From Aquincola tertiaricarbonis (lineage in GTDB: Bacteria; Pseudomonadota; Gammaproteobacteria; Burkholderiales; Burkholderiaceae_C): DNA of 64,000 bases. Below the pieces are notes generated by a model. That model did no database searches, had not been told where the DNA came from, and saw only the letters and a program-made list of their open reading frames with translations. The DNA lies in contig NZ_CP097635.1 in NCBI RefSeq assembly GCF_023573145.1, positions 1,488,001 to 1,552,000 of the forward strand. Direction: 5' to 3'. Positions 8,679-21,026 of the stretch are shown one piece after another (position 1 is the stretch's first letter; the number at the start of each line of letters is the position of its first letter). A program made the translations under genes and the position numbers.

Positions 8679-9720
8679 CGGCCCCGTTGCCGGCCCGGGC
8701 CCGGGCCCCGATACCGCCCGCCGCCGCTGGCTGCGCGGCGCCCTGGCCACCGGCCTGGCCGTGCCGTGCCTGCACGGCGTGGCCGGCTGCGCCGCGGGCG
8801 GACCGGCGCAGGCGCGTGAAGGCCCCCTGCCCACCGACGCCGAAGCCACGGTGCAGCCAGTGGCACCCGGCGTGTGGATGCTGCCCGGCCGGGGCGGCGA
8901 GCCCGACGCGCGCAACCTGGGCCGGGTGGCCAATGCCGGCTTCATCGCCGGGCCGCAAGGCCTGCTGGCGGTGGATGCCGGCACCTCGCTGCTGCACGGC
9001 CGCGCGCTGCTGCGCGCGATACGGCGCACCAGCCCGCTGCCGCTGCAGGCGGTCGTCATCACCCAGACCAAGCCCGACGTGCTGTTCGGCGCGCCCGCCT
9101 TCCGCGAGGCGGGCGTCCCCATCTGGATGCACCGCGACGCCGCCACGCTGATGGCCGCCCGCTGCCAGGTGTGCCTGGACCGGCTGAACCGCGAGGTGGG
9201 CGCGCCGGCCATGACCGGCACCGCGCTGTACCAGGCCGACGAACTGCTGCCCGGGGGGCGCCAGCTGCGGGTGGGTGGCGGCCGGCCGGTGGTGCTGCTG
9301 TACGCCGGCCACACCAGCGGCCCTGGCGACCTCGCGGTGCTGGACCGCAGCACCGGCGTGCTGTTCGCGGGCGGGCTGGTGGAAGGCCGGCGCATCCCCA
9401 ACCTGCACGATGCCGACCTGCCCGGCTGGCAGGCCGCGCTGCAAGGCCTGCAGCGCCAGGCCGATGCCGGCCAGATCCGCCAGGTGGTGCCCGGCCACGG
9501 CCCGCTGTCCGGCCCCGAGGCCATCGGCGAGACCGCTGGCTACCTGGCCGCGCTCGACGCGCAGGTGCGCACGCTGCTGGAAGCCGGCGTCTCCCTCGGC
9601 GAGCTGCCCGCCCGCGCCACGCTGCCGGCCTACGCCGGCTGGGACGGCTACCCGGCCATCCACCGGCGCAATGCGGCAGAGCTGTATCTGAAGCTGGAAC
9701 AGCAAATCCTGCACGGCTGA
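8662..9720 (+). CDS. Metallo-beta-lactamase-fold protein with degenerate zinc motif (quinoprotein relay group)
   Basis: A 352-residue exported protein of the same fold as the 5214-6197 product. Its first metal motif has decayed: the HxHxDH positions read Gln135-Thr-Lys137-Pro-Asp139-Val140, so three of four ligands are gone. The later His in AGHTSGPGD and in VPGHG remain. It may bind one metal or act without catalysis. The N-terminus has RRRWLRG followed by a hydrophobic stretch, and Cys43 could be a lipobox (VAGC), so a twin-arginine lipoprotein is possible. The start is TTG at 8662 inside the previous gene, as no ATG or GTG precedes the signal region. It is the last gene of the xox run. Confidence 0.8.
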   Translation: MPSRSSGPVAGPGPGPDTARRRWLRGALATGLAVPCLHGVAGCAAGGPAQAREGPLPTDAEATVQPVAPGVWMLPGRGGEPDARNLGRVANAGFIAGPQGLLAVDAGTSLLHGRALLRAIRRTSPLPLQAVVITQTKPDVLFGAPAFREAGVPIWMHRDAATLMAARCQVCLDRLNREVGAPAMTGTALYQADELLPGGRQLRVGGGRPVVLLYAGHTSGPGDLAVLDRSTGVLFAGGLVEGRRIPNLHDADLPGWQAALQGLQRQADAGQIRQVVPGHGPLSGPEAIGETAGYLAALDAQVRTLLEAGVSLGELPARATLPAYAGWDGYPAIHRRNAAELYLKLEQQILHG

Positions 9721-9899
9721 TACTCACCCTCAGATCGGCGGCCGTACGGTCGATCACAGCTTGGCCGGCGCCAACCAGGTGCCGGGCGCCCTCTTCCAAG
9801 CACCAAGCAGACCCGTGCCGCCATGATCATGCAAGGCCCCGCCGCATCCGCCCCTGCAACCCGCGCATCTTCAGCGTCACCTCAGGCCCGAGGTGACCG

Positions 9900-10985
9900 A
9901 TGCGCCAACCCGCTTCCACGGCAACGCCGTGGCACATCAAGCCCTGGTACCTGGACCTCAGCGCCGGACAGGCCGAACACATCCGGCAGCTCGGCAGTCA
10001 ACTGCAGCACGCGATCGACACCCGGCCGCCGGCATGGCTGGTGCTTGACGGTTGGGACGGCAACCCCGCCGCAGGGCGGCTGCAGGCGCTGTACCCGGCG
10101 TGGGCCGCCGAACGCCGCACCCTGCCCGACCCGGCCCTGCGCGGGCTGGAGGGTCTGGCGCCGTGCCTGCTGCCCTTGCAAACGGGGCCTCAGCATGAGC
10201 CCGACGTGGCACGGCGCCAGAACCTGATGCACGACCTGCTGGGGCTGATGTGGCTGGACAACCAACGACGGTTGGTGCGACAGCACGTGTGCGGTGTGGT
10301 GTTCATCGGCACGAGCGTCGAAGAACTGTTCACGCAGTGGCTATTGCTCAGGCACCAGCGGCCCAACGACGGGTCTGGCGCCTTCGAGTTTCGGCACCAC
10401 GATCCACGTGTGCTGCAGCGCGTCTGGCCCAACCTCGGCAACGCGCAGCGTGAAGCGCTGCTGGGGCCGGCACACAGCCTGTGGCAACTGGGCGCCACGT
10501 GGGGACCGTGGGCGCCGCAGGACATCGCGCGCCACCAGCGTCAACTCGTCGGGCACATCGGCGAATGGCGGGTGTTCGACCGTGCGGAAGTCCAGGCCCC
10601 GCCGCTGCCCGCGCACCGGCTGCTGAATGGCCTGCAGCGTTGGCTCGTCAGCAGCGCCCCCTGCGGCCACCAGGTCTGGCTGACCCTCGCGCTGCGCGGC
10701 TTGGCGGCCTGTGAACAGCCCACCGACCTGGAGATGAACCAGCTGCTGCGACAGGCCCAGGACTGGGGTCTTCAGCGCGGGCAACAGTGGCAGGACTGGG
10801 TGTTGTGGACCTGGCTGGGCACCGGCGACGGGACGACCGGGGCCGCCAGCTATCCACGCATCAGTTGGAACACGCCAGCCTGGCAAGCCCTGGCGACGCG
10901 CATGAAGGAACTGCTGCGTCAACAACCCACGCTCGGCGTGCCCGAGCTGGTTGAACTCAGCCAGGCCACGGAGCCGCTCTTCTGA
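9900..10985 (+). CDS. DUF4123 type VI secretion effector adaptor/chaperone
   Basis: A 361-residue cytoplasmic protein. The first ~200 residues match the DUF4123 pattern: 'PAWLVLDGW', a Leu/Pro-rich 'GLAPCLLPL', and the diagnostic FEFRHHDPRVLQRVWP (the R-x-x-DPRVL motif). DUF4123 proteins (Tap/TEC) hold a specific effector and load it onto its VgrG spike. The C-terminal ~150 residues are helical. The gene lies 19 bases before the VasX-like effector gene, the usual adaptor-effector order. No vgrG or PAAR gene precedes it, and 9721-9899 holds nothing recognisable. GAGGTG lies 7 bases before the ATG. Confidence 0.85.
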   Translation: MRQPASTATPWHIKPWYLDLSAGQAEHIRQLGSQLQHAIDTRPPAWLVLDGWDGNPAAGRLQALYPAWAAERRTLPDPALRGLEGLAPCLLPLQTGPQHEPDVARRQNLMHDLLGLMWLDNQRRLVRQHVCGVVFIGTSVEELFTQWLLLRHQRPNDGSGAFEFRHHDPRVLQRVWPNLGNAQREALLGPAHSLWQLGATWGPWAPQDIARHQRQLVGHIGEWRVFDRAEVQAPPLPAHRLLNGLQRWLVSSAPCGHQVWLTLALRGLAACEQPTDLEMNQLLRQAQDWGLQRGQQWQDWVLWTWLGTGDGTTGAASYPRISWNTPAWQALATRMKELLRQQPTLGVPELVELSQATEPLF

Positions 10986-11004
10986 CCCTGCAGCGAGGCC
11001 CGCC

Positions 11005-13773
11005 ATGCCCTGCCCCACCCCATGCGCACAGTGCGACCGCACCGGCCTGCCAATCCTTTTCACCCGATACGCCACCGCCTACCACCACGACAGCAGGCTG
11101 CTGAAGAAGCTGCAACAGCTGTCACCCAAAGGGCGGCTGCAGGCTCACCCTGGTGGCGTGCCCCTCAAGACTGCGTGTTATGGCGTGCGCATGCTGCGCG
11201 AGGGCTACCTGTATCTGGTGATCGAGCGCACGGGCCCCAGCTACCCCGAAGACCATCTGGCTTACAGCGTCCACGCGCACGGCTACCTCAACGCCTTCAT
11301 GCCAGCGTTGGACAGCCAGCCTGCGCTGCCCAAGGTGGCCTGCGACGTCGACACCCGCGCGGCCAACAACAGCCTGGTGTTCGTGCGTGACGCCAGGACC
11401 GTCAAGACCCTGTGGTACGTCTTCCACCCCAACGCGCTGGCCGACGACACCTGGCAAGAGATGCGCCGCCACCCTGCGGACCACGGCATGCAGCGCTTCG
11501 ACGTCCGGGCCTGGGCAGGCGGGCAGCACGAGGCCGAGCACAGCATGCTGCCCGACCAGCTGTCCACCCGCGTGCTGGAGTTCGCCGCGCTGCAGGACAG
11601 CGAGGCCAGGGACGCCAGTGAGGGCAGCCTCTTTGGCCTGATGGGCGTCACCCCCACGGAGCGCGGCTGGGGCAGCTACGACACCACCGTGGGCGAGCTG
11701 ATGCGAGAACACCAGGCCGGCCACGTCACCACCGAACAGGTCCGTGGCGCCGCCCAGCGTGACGGGCAAAAGGGTTGGGCCCACGATGCCACGCCCACGG
11801 TGATGACCAACCCCGACTACACCGAGGTGCACGGCCGCAGGCTGGGTCAGATCCTGCAGCTCCTGCAAAGCCACAAGAACGCGCAGGGCCAGCCCGGCGC
11901 CGTGCTGGCCTGCCTGGACCCGGTGGGCATCACGCAGGAACTGGCGATGGCGCAGACCGAGGCCGCGGTGCAGTACGTCCAGTGGCTGCTGGCCACCGAC
12001 GACAAGGGCGTGAGCAACCGCATGAAGGACGCCGCCGTCCACGGCATTGAAACGGTACGGGCGGCGCTGGCGAGCAAGGCCGTGCAAGCCATCGAAGACA
12101 CCGTGGCCCGCCTGGAGGCCAGCGCGTCGCGCGTCGACGCGGGTCAGGTGCCCGGTGCCGCCCCCGGGGCAACGTACCGCGTGCGCCAAGCCGACGGCAG
12201 CGCCAAGACCCTGACGCAGGACGAACTCAACCGCCAGCGCGCCCAGCAGATGCGTCTGCATGCGCTGGAGGCCCGGGCCGGCGAAGCCGCGGCGCAGAAG
12301 AAGGCCGCCGACGATGTGGAGCAGCTGGTAGACCGGGTCGCGCTGGAAGCCTTCAAGCAGGAACACCGGCAACAGATCGAGCGGCGGGACATGACGATGA
12401 ACGCCTTGTTCGACGACCTGGCGCCCTGGCTGGACGCCAAGGCACCGTGGCAGCCCGTCTTCAAGCGCTACACCAGCAGCCGACCGGAGATCGGCGCCCT
12501 GTGCGCGGGCCAGCTTTGCACCATCTTGCTGCATGTGGACAACAGCCCCAAAGGCCGCGCCTACCTGCGGGCACGTGACGTGTTGATGCCCGGCGCTCAG
12601 CAACTGGTCTGGCGGATGATGGTGTTGAACAACGGCGAGATCGCCGCCGAGATCCAGCAGGCTCTGGAGAGCCTGGTGCAACCGGTGCCCAGCGTGCTGG
12701 ACGCACAAGCCGATGGCCAGGCGGCACAGGCCGCAGCAGCGATGGCCAAGGCCATCACCAGCAGCAAGAAGTTCATCGACGGAGCCACCAAGGCACGCAA
12801 GGCACTGGACACCTTCAAGGACGTGACCAAGCCGCGGGGCGAACGCCTGACTGCGGCAGGCGATCTGGTCAAAACAGGGCAGAACAACATCGGCAGTCTC
12901 ATCGCCGCCTTCGCCGTCAACCAGATCAAGGCCTGGCCGGCTTCCACCCTGGAAAAACGGCTGGCGCAAGCCCAGTTGCTGCAGCTGGTCCACGGCATGG
13001 GCGACAGGGCTGTCGACTTTGTCAACCGGGCGGGTCAGCGCCCGCCGGGCAACCCGGCCAAGCGGGCGCGTGAGCTGCAGGCGCGACTGAACACGACCGC
13101 CGCGGCAGCCGCCAGCCAGGCCGGCAAGCTGCGCTTCGCCGCGGCCGGCGCCGCCTTCGACAGCCTGGGCCTGGCCCCCGCGCTGCGTCGAGCGGCCGTG
13201 CGCCAGGACGGCCGAGCGCTGGCCGAAGCCGCCAAAGCCCTGGTGGACACCGCCGCGGCCATCAAGGGGTTGCGCACGTCGGTCTATGAGACCTTGTTGT
13301 GGAAGGAACTGCCAGAGGTCCAGGCCGGTGTCTATAGCCAAGGCCTCAAGGCTGCGAACGCGAGCGAGCTGCGTCGGCTCAAAGTGTCCGCCGCACGCTG
13401 GGTGTCTGCCGGCACCGCCATCGGGGTGGTCATGGATGGGTTTGATGCGGTGGAGGCGGGGAAAAACGGAGACTGGAAGTTGGAAAGTGCGTATTGGTCA
13501 AGAGCAGCTATCGGCACGGGAACCATTCTCTCGACGATGGCTGCCGCAAGCTACGAGAGGCTGCCGCTCTTGCTGATGCGTTTGAACCTGGTGCTGGCGG
13601 TTGCTGCGGCAATTTTGACCGCCCTCATCACTCAACTGAAGGGCAAGACCTGGGAAAACTGGCTCCAGAGACAGCCCTTTCATCAGCAAGATAGTCATAA
13701 GACCCTCTATACCAGCGAGCGCGCACAGACGCTGGAACTGGGAGAAGCGCTGGCGGAACTGGAGGCAGAGTAG
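11005..13773 (+). CDS. VasX-like (BTH_I2691 family) type VI secretion effector, predicted membrane toxin
   Basis: A 922-residue protein. The N-terminus (CPTPCAQCDRTGLPILFTRYA, then 'GVRMLREGYLYL') is typical of VasX-N/BTH_I2691-type effectors, which are delivered by T6SS and damage bacterial membranes. A long Ala-rich helical middle follows (~350-700). The end carries hydrophobic segments around residues 793-812, 831-845 and 850-875, consistent with insertion into the inner membrane. Residues ~713-818 are repeated almost exactly in the orphan copy at 15000-15653, while 819-922 differ. The ATG at 11005 has GCGAGG upstream. The stop sits 3 bases before the putative immunity gene, whose ribosome binding site lies in the last codons here. 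Confidence 0.85.
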   Translation: MPCPTPCAQCDRTGLPILFTRYATAYHHDSRLLKKLQQLSPKGRLQAHPGGVPLKTACYGVRMLREGYLYLVIERTGPSYPEDHLAYSVHAHGYLNAFMPALDSQPALPKVACDVDTRAANNSLVFVRDARTVKTLWYVFHPNALADDTWQEMRRHPADHGMQRFDVRAWAGGQHEAEHSMLPDQLSTRVLEFAALQDSEARDASEGSLFGLMGVTPTERGWGSYDTTVGELMREHQAGHVTTEQVRGAAQRDGQKGWAHDATPTVMTNPDYTEVHGRRLGQILQLLQSHKNAQGQPGAVLACLDPVGITQELAMAQTEAAVQYVQWLLATDDKGVSNRMKDAAVHGIETVRAALASKAVQAIEDTVARLEASASRVDAGQVPGAAPGATYRVRQADGSAKTLTQDELNRQRAQQMRLHALEARAGEAAAQKKAADDVEQLVDRVALEAFKQEHRQQIERRDMTMNALFDDLAPWLDAKAPWQPVFKRYTSSRPEIGALCAGQLCTILLHVDNSPKGRAYLRARDVLMPGAQQLVWRMMVLNNGEIAAEIQQALESLVQPVPSVLDAQADGQAAQAAAAMAKAITSSKKFIDGATKARKALDTFKDVTKPRGERLTAAGDLVKTGQNNIGSLIAAFAVNQIKAWPASTLEKRLAQAQLLQLVHGMGDRAVDFVNRAGQRPPGNPAKRARELQARLNTTAAAAASQAGKLRFAAAGAAFDSLGLAPALRRAAVRQDGRALAEAAKALVDTAAAIKGLRTSVYETLLWKELPEVQAGVYSQGLKAANASELRRLKVSAARWVSAGTAIGVVMDGFDAVEAGKNGDWKLESAYWSRAAIGTGTILSTMAAASYERLPLLLMRLNLVLAVAAAILTALITQLKGKTWENWLQRQPFHQQDSHKTLYTSERAQTLELGEALAELEAE

Positions 13774-14995
13774 GCCATGTTCTCACCCGAGCGCATTTAC
13801 CAGTCAGACCGCAACAAGGTCGGCGTCCAGGCAGCCTTGCGCAGCATGGGCGACATCCATCCGCGAACGCCTCTTCACGCGCCTCGCCAGAGGCTAGACA
13901 ACGCCCGGCCGTCGCTGGACTTGCAGAGCTTGGTGCTCGATATCAATGAGCACTTTCTGGAGCTGTCGAATCCTGGTGAATTCAAGCGCTCGACCCTCAG
14001 TGTCATGTGGCTGCTGGCTGCAATGGTGTTTGCCGGATCAAACATCGGCGCTGTCTCAGCATTGCACGTGATGCTGACCAACGCTTCCTTGAAAGGCATG
14101 GATTACGTCGCGCTTTTCTGTTTGGCAGCGTTAGCGCCTTGCACATACGCGTTCTTGTATTTCCTGCGCCCCAGCGAAGCCTTCCTGACCGCCCTGCGCG
14201 CCCGCTACCGCTTCAACCGCTCCACTGGCAAGGTCTACATCGTGCGGCCTCGCAAGTTCGGCGGCAACGCGGTGCTCGACTGGTCCCGCGTACGCGCCCA
14301 TGTGCAGTGGCGCCCGCCACTGCCGGGCAGCGACCTGGAAGGTGACCCCACGACCGAGCGCCACCGCGAGCGGCTGGAGCAGCCGGCCCTGGACCATGCC
14401 TACCTGATGCTGTACTGGCCGCCGCTGGACCCCGCCGATCCGCAGCGCCGGGGCGAGGACCTGATCTTCGTCGGACACGAAGGCTCTGGCGCCAACCTCT
14501 GGGAGTACCTGCGCACCTTCATGAACAAGGGCCTGGGCGCCGTGCCTGAGCCGCAGCCCTTTGAGTACCTGCGCAAAGGCTTCAGCACGGCGCGACAGGC
14601 GCAGATGGAGGTCATGCTGCAACCGACGCTGGTCAAGGAGCAGATCCTCGGGCAAAGCACTGCGACCGGCCTGTTCCTCAAGCTCGACTCCTACCTCTGG
14701 CGCTACAACCACGTGCTGGGCGAACGCATGGCCTACTGGCCCACCTTCCCCGAAGCCTGGAACAGCGACTGCGGCCAGCGCCGCCGGGAAGACGGCATCG
14801 GCCCCGAAGAGCCGCTGCGCTGGACACCCACGGGTCCGGTGCTGCAAGGAGAGATCTTCGCCAATGAATGCACCGACCTCAGCGAGGCCTCGCCCGCTCA
14901 ATGGGCACGCATGCTGGCCTGGACCGCGCTGCACATCGCCATCGGCACCGCGCTGCTGGTGGTGCCGATCTGGTGGATGCGGTCGTGACTGTGCG
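13142..14995 (+). repeat. Copy 1 of a 1.85-kb effector-tip/immunity duplication
   Basis: Direct tandem partner of 15022-16871. The offset is 1880 bases over the whole toxin part (13142-13773 against 15022-15653) with no net indel, and 1876 bases over the second half of the immunity gene. 13142-13296 matches with one mismatch, 13389-13459 nearly perfectly, and 14187-14995 with about eight differences by eye. Divergence is concentrated at 13460-13773 (toxin end) and 13777-14160 (immunity N-terminus). Confidence 0.92.
13777..14988 (+). CDS. DUF6708-type membrane protein, putative immunity protein 1
   Basis: A 403-residue protein. Residues 1-80 are soluble and share SMGDIH and SLDLQSLVLDINEHFLE with its paralogue. 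Two transmembrane helices lie at ~82-103 and ~113-137, followed by a large cytoplasmic-type domain (RFNRSTGKVYIVRPRKFGGNAV) and a last hydrophobic helix at ~382-400. Proteins with this DUF6708-like domain occur beside VasX-type effectors. The position directly after the toxin gene, with a GGAGGCAG site in the toxin's last codons, argues for an immunity role protecting the inner membrane. That role is inferred from context, not tested. The paralogue at 15656 is about 95% identical over the C-terminal 270 residues or more but divergent before residue ~128. Confidence 0.8.
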   Translation: MFSPERIYQSDRNKVGVQAALRSMGDIHPRTPLHAPRQRLDNARPSLDLQSLVLDINEHFLELSNPGEFKRSTLSVMWLLAAMVFAGSNIGAVSALHVMLTNASLKGMDYVALFCLAALAPCTYAFLYFLRPSEAFLTALRARYRFNRSTGKVYIVRPRKFGGNAVLDWSRVRAHVQWRPPLPGSDLEGDPTTERHRERLEQPALDHAYLMLYWPPLDPADPQRRGEDLIFVGHEGSGANLWEYLRTFMNKGLGAVPEPQPFEYLRKGFSTARQAQMEVMLQPTLVKEQILGQSTATGLFLKLDSYLWRYNHVLGERMAYWPTFPEAWNSDCGQRRREDGIGPEEPLRWTPTGPVLQGEIFANECTDLSEASPAQWARMLAWTALHIAIGTALLVVPIWWMRS

Positions 14996-14999
14996 TGCA

Positions 15000-15653
15000 A
15001 TGCAGACGGTCCTTCACAAGCCGGCCGGCGCCGCCTTCGACAGCCTGGGCCTGGCCCCCGCGCTGCGTCGAGCGGCCGTGCGCCAGGACGGCCGAGCGCT
15101 GGCCGAAGCCGCCAAAGCCCTGGTGGACACGGCCGCGGCCATCAAGGGGTTGCGCACGTCGGTCTATGAGACCTTGCTTTGGAAGGAGCTGCCAGACAGC
15201 GTCGCCGCGCGCTATGTGGAGGGTGTCAAACGCGCCAACACCGACAAATTGATCGCACTCAAGGGGACCGCCGCACGCTGGGTGTCCGCCGGCACCGCCA
15301 TCGGGGTGGTCATGGATGGGTTTGATGCGGTAGAGGCGGGCTCGAACGGGGATGCCCGTTTGGCCTTCGCCTATGCCAGCCGCGCGGGTGCTGGCATAGG
15401 CACGATCGTATCGACGATCGCCATCGGTCGCGTCGCGAGTGCCCCGACCTGGCTGCTGCGCACACAGGTCGTTCTTGCGCTGTGCACGACGGCTCTGACA
15501 GTCGTCATTGGCCAGCTCAGGGGCGAAGCCTGGACGAACTGGCTTCAGAAGCAGCCGCTTCGCTCTGCAGGCAGCAAGCGGAGCCCCTACACCAGTGAGC
15601 GAGCGCTCCTGCTTGATCTGGGAGAGGCCATGACTGAACTGGAGGGGAAGTAG
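15000..15653 (+). CDS. Orphan C-terminal tip of a VasX-like effector
   Basis: A 217-residue open frame homologous to residues ~713-922 of the upstream effector but without its N-terminal delivery regions. The first ~50 codons are almost identical to the full-length gene, another near-identical block covers GTAIGVVMDGFDAVEAG, and the last 105 residues are diverged but alignable without gaps. It keeps hydrophobic segments. The first ATG (15000) has no ribosome binding site and lies in the 26-base junction after immunity gene 1, so the cassette may be silent. It could serve as a donor for tip replacement by recombination, as known for Rhs and CDI orphan modules. It could instead be a remnant of a displaced effector end. 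Confidence 0.75.
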   Translation: MQTVLHKPAGAAFDSLGLAPALRRAAVRQDGRALAEAAKALVDTAAAIKGLRTSVYETLLWKELPDSVAARYVEGVKRANTDKLIALKGTAARWVSAGTAIGVVMDGFDAVEAGSNGDARLAFAYASRAGAGIGTIVSTIAIGRVASAPTWLLRTQVVLALCTTALTVVIGQLRGEAWTNWLQKQPLRSAGSKRSPYTSERALLLDLGEAMTELEGK

Positions 15654-16871
15654 CCATGTTCTCGCCTGAGAGCGCCTACCAGCGCGGGCGCACCAAACTC
15701 GGCGCCTCAGGTGCGGTGCGCAGCATGGGCGACATCCACTCGCGCACGCAGTTGTCTGGACCCGAGAACAAGCTGCAAGCAGCTCGCGCTTCGCTTGACC
15801 TGCAAAGCTTGGTGCTGGACATCAACGAACACTTCTTGGAGGTCTCCAACCCTGGCGAGTACCAGCGATCAACGGTGAATACGCACTGGCTCGTTGTCGT
15901 GATGGGCTTGTCACTTTCAGCCATCGGTTCGGTCTGGGGTGGCATCGAATGGGGTCAGGCATCCACGTCTTGGGGCGACCGTTTGGCCATCTCGCTGTTC
16001 TGGTGCCTGACCGTAGGCCTTTACGTCCTTTTCTACCTCCTGCGCCCCAGCGAGTCCTACTGGACCGCCCTGCGCGCCCGCTACCGCTTCAACCGCTCCA
16101 CCGGCAAGGTCTACATCGTGCGGCCTCGCAAGTTCGGCGGCAACGCGGTGCTCGACTGGTCCCGCGTACGCGCCCATGTGCAGTGGCGCCCGCCACTGCC
16201 GGGCAGCGACCTGGAAGGTGACCCCACGACCGAGCGCCACCGCGAGCGGCTGGAGCAGCCGGCCTTGGACCACGCCTACCTGATGCTGTACTGGCCGCCT
16301 CTGGACCCCGCCGATCCGCAGCGCCGGGGCGAGGACCTGATCTTCGTCGGACACGAAGGCTCTGGCGCCAACCTCTGGGAGTACCTGCGCACCTTCATGA
16401 ACAAGGGCCTGGGCGCCGTGCCTGAGCCGCAGCTCTTTGAGTACCTGCGCAAAGGCTTCAGCACGGCGCGACAGGCGCAGATGGAGGTCATGCTGCAACC
16501 GACGCTGGTCAAGGAGCAGATCCTCGGGCAAAGCACTGCGACCGGCCTGTTCCTCAAGCTCGACTCCTACCTCTGGCGCTACAACCACGTGCTGGGCGAA
16601 CGCATGGCCTACTGGCCCACCTTCCCCGAAGCCTGGAACAGCGACTGCGGCCAGCGCCGCCGGGAAGACGGCATCGGCCCCGAAGAGCCGCTGCGCTGGA
16701 CACCCACGGGTCCGGTGCTGCAAGGAGAGATCTTCGCCAACGAATGCACCGACCACAGCGAGGCCACGCCCGCTCAATGGGCACGCATGCTGGCCTGGAC
16801 CGCGCTGCACATCGCCATCGGCACCGCGCTGCTGGTGGTGCCGATCTGGTGGATGCGGTCGTGACTGTGCG
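15022..16871 (+). repeat. Copy 2 of the effector-tip/immunity duplication
   Basis: Downstream partner of 13142-14995. It begins at the same point inside the toxin reading frame (CGGCCGGCG) and ends a few bases past the immunity stop (TGACTGTGCG in both copies). The 26 bases 14996-15021 between the copies are unique. Confidence 0.92.
15656..16864 (+). CDS. DUF6708-type membrane protein, putative immunity protein 2
   Basis: A 402-residue paralogue of the 13777-14988 product with the same layout: soluble N-terminus, two transmembrane helices at ~80-103 and ~110-137, a cytoplasmic domain and a C-terminal helix. From residue ~128 on, only a few substitutions separate the two (for example EPQL for EPQP, and TDHSEAT for TDLSEAS). 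The helices before that differ strongly. It follows the orphan toxin tip by 2 bases, with GGAGGGG in the tip's last codons. By analogy with orphan toxin/immunity cassettes it should match the orphan tip rather than the intact effector. This is an inference. Confidence 0.8.
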   Translation: MFSPESAYQRGRTKLGASGAVRSMGDIHSRTQLSGPENKLQAARASLDLQSLVLDINEHFLEVSNPGEYQRSTVNTHWLVVVMGLSLSAIGSVWGGIEWGQASTSWGDRLAISLFWCLTVGLYVLFYLLRPSESYWTALRARYRFNRSTGKVYIVRPRKFGGNAVLDWSRVRAHVQWRPPLPGSDLEGDPTTERHRERLEQPALDHAYLMLYWPPLDPADPQRRGEDLIFVGHEGSGANLWEYLRTFMNKGLGAVPEPQLFEYLRKGFSTARQAQMEVMLQPTLVKEQILGQSTATGLFLKLDSYLWRYNHVLGERMAYWPTFPEAWNSDCGQRRREDGIGPEEPLRWTPTGPVLQGEIFANECTDHSEATPAQWARMLAWTALHIAIGTALLVVPIWWMRS

Positions 16872-16894
16872 GCAGCGCCTGGCGATCGGCCAGA

Positions 16895-21025
<4,131 letters not shown>

Positions 21026-21026
21026 G

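Noticed and set aside
15000..15653. An independent small toxin gene
   Set aside because: It aligns without gaps to the C-terminus of the upstream effector and has no ribosome binding site, so an orphan tip is the simpler reading.
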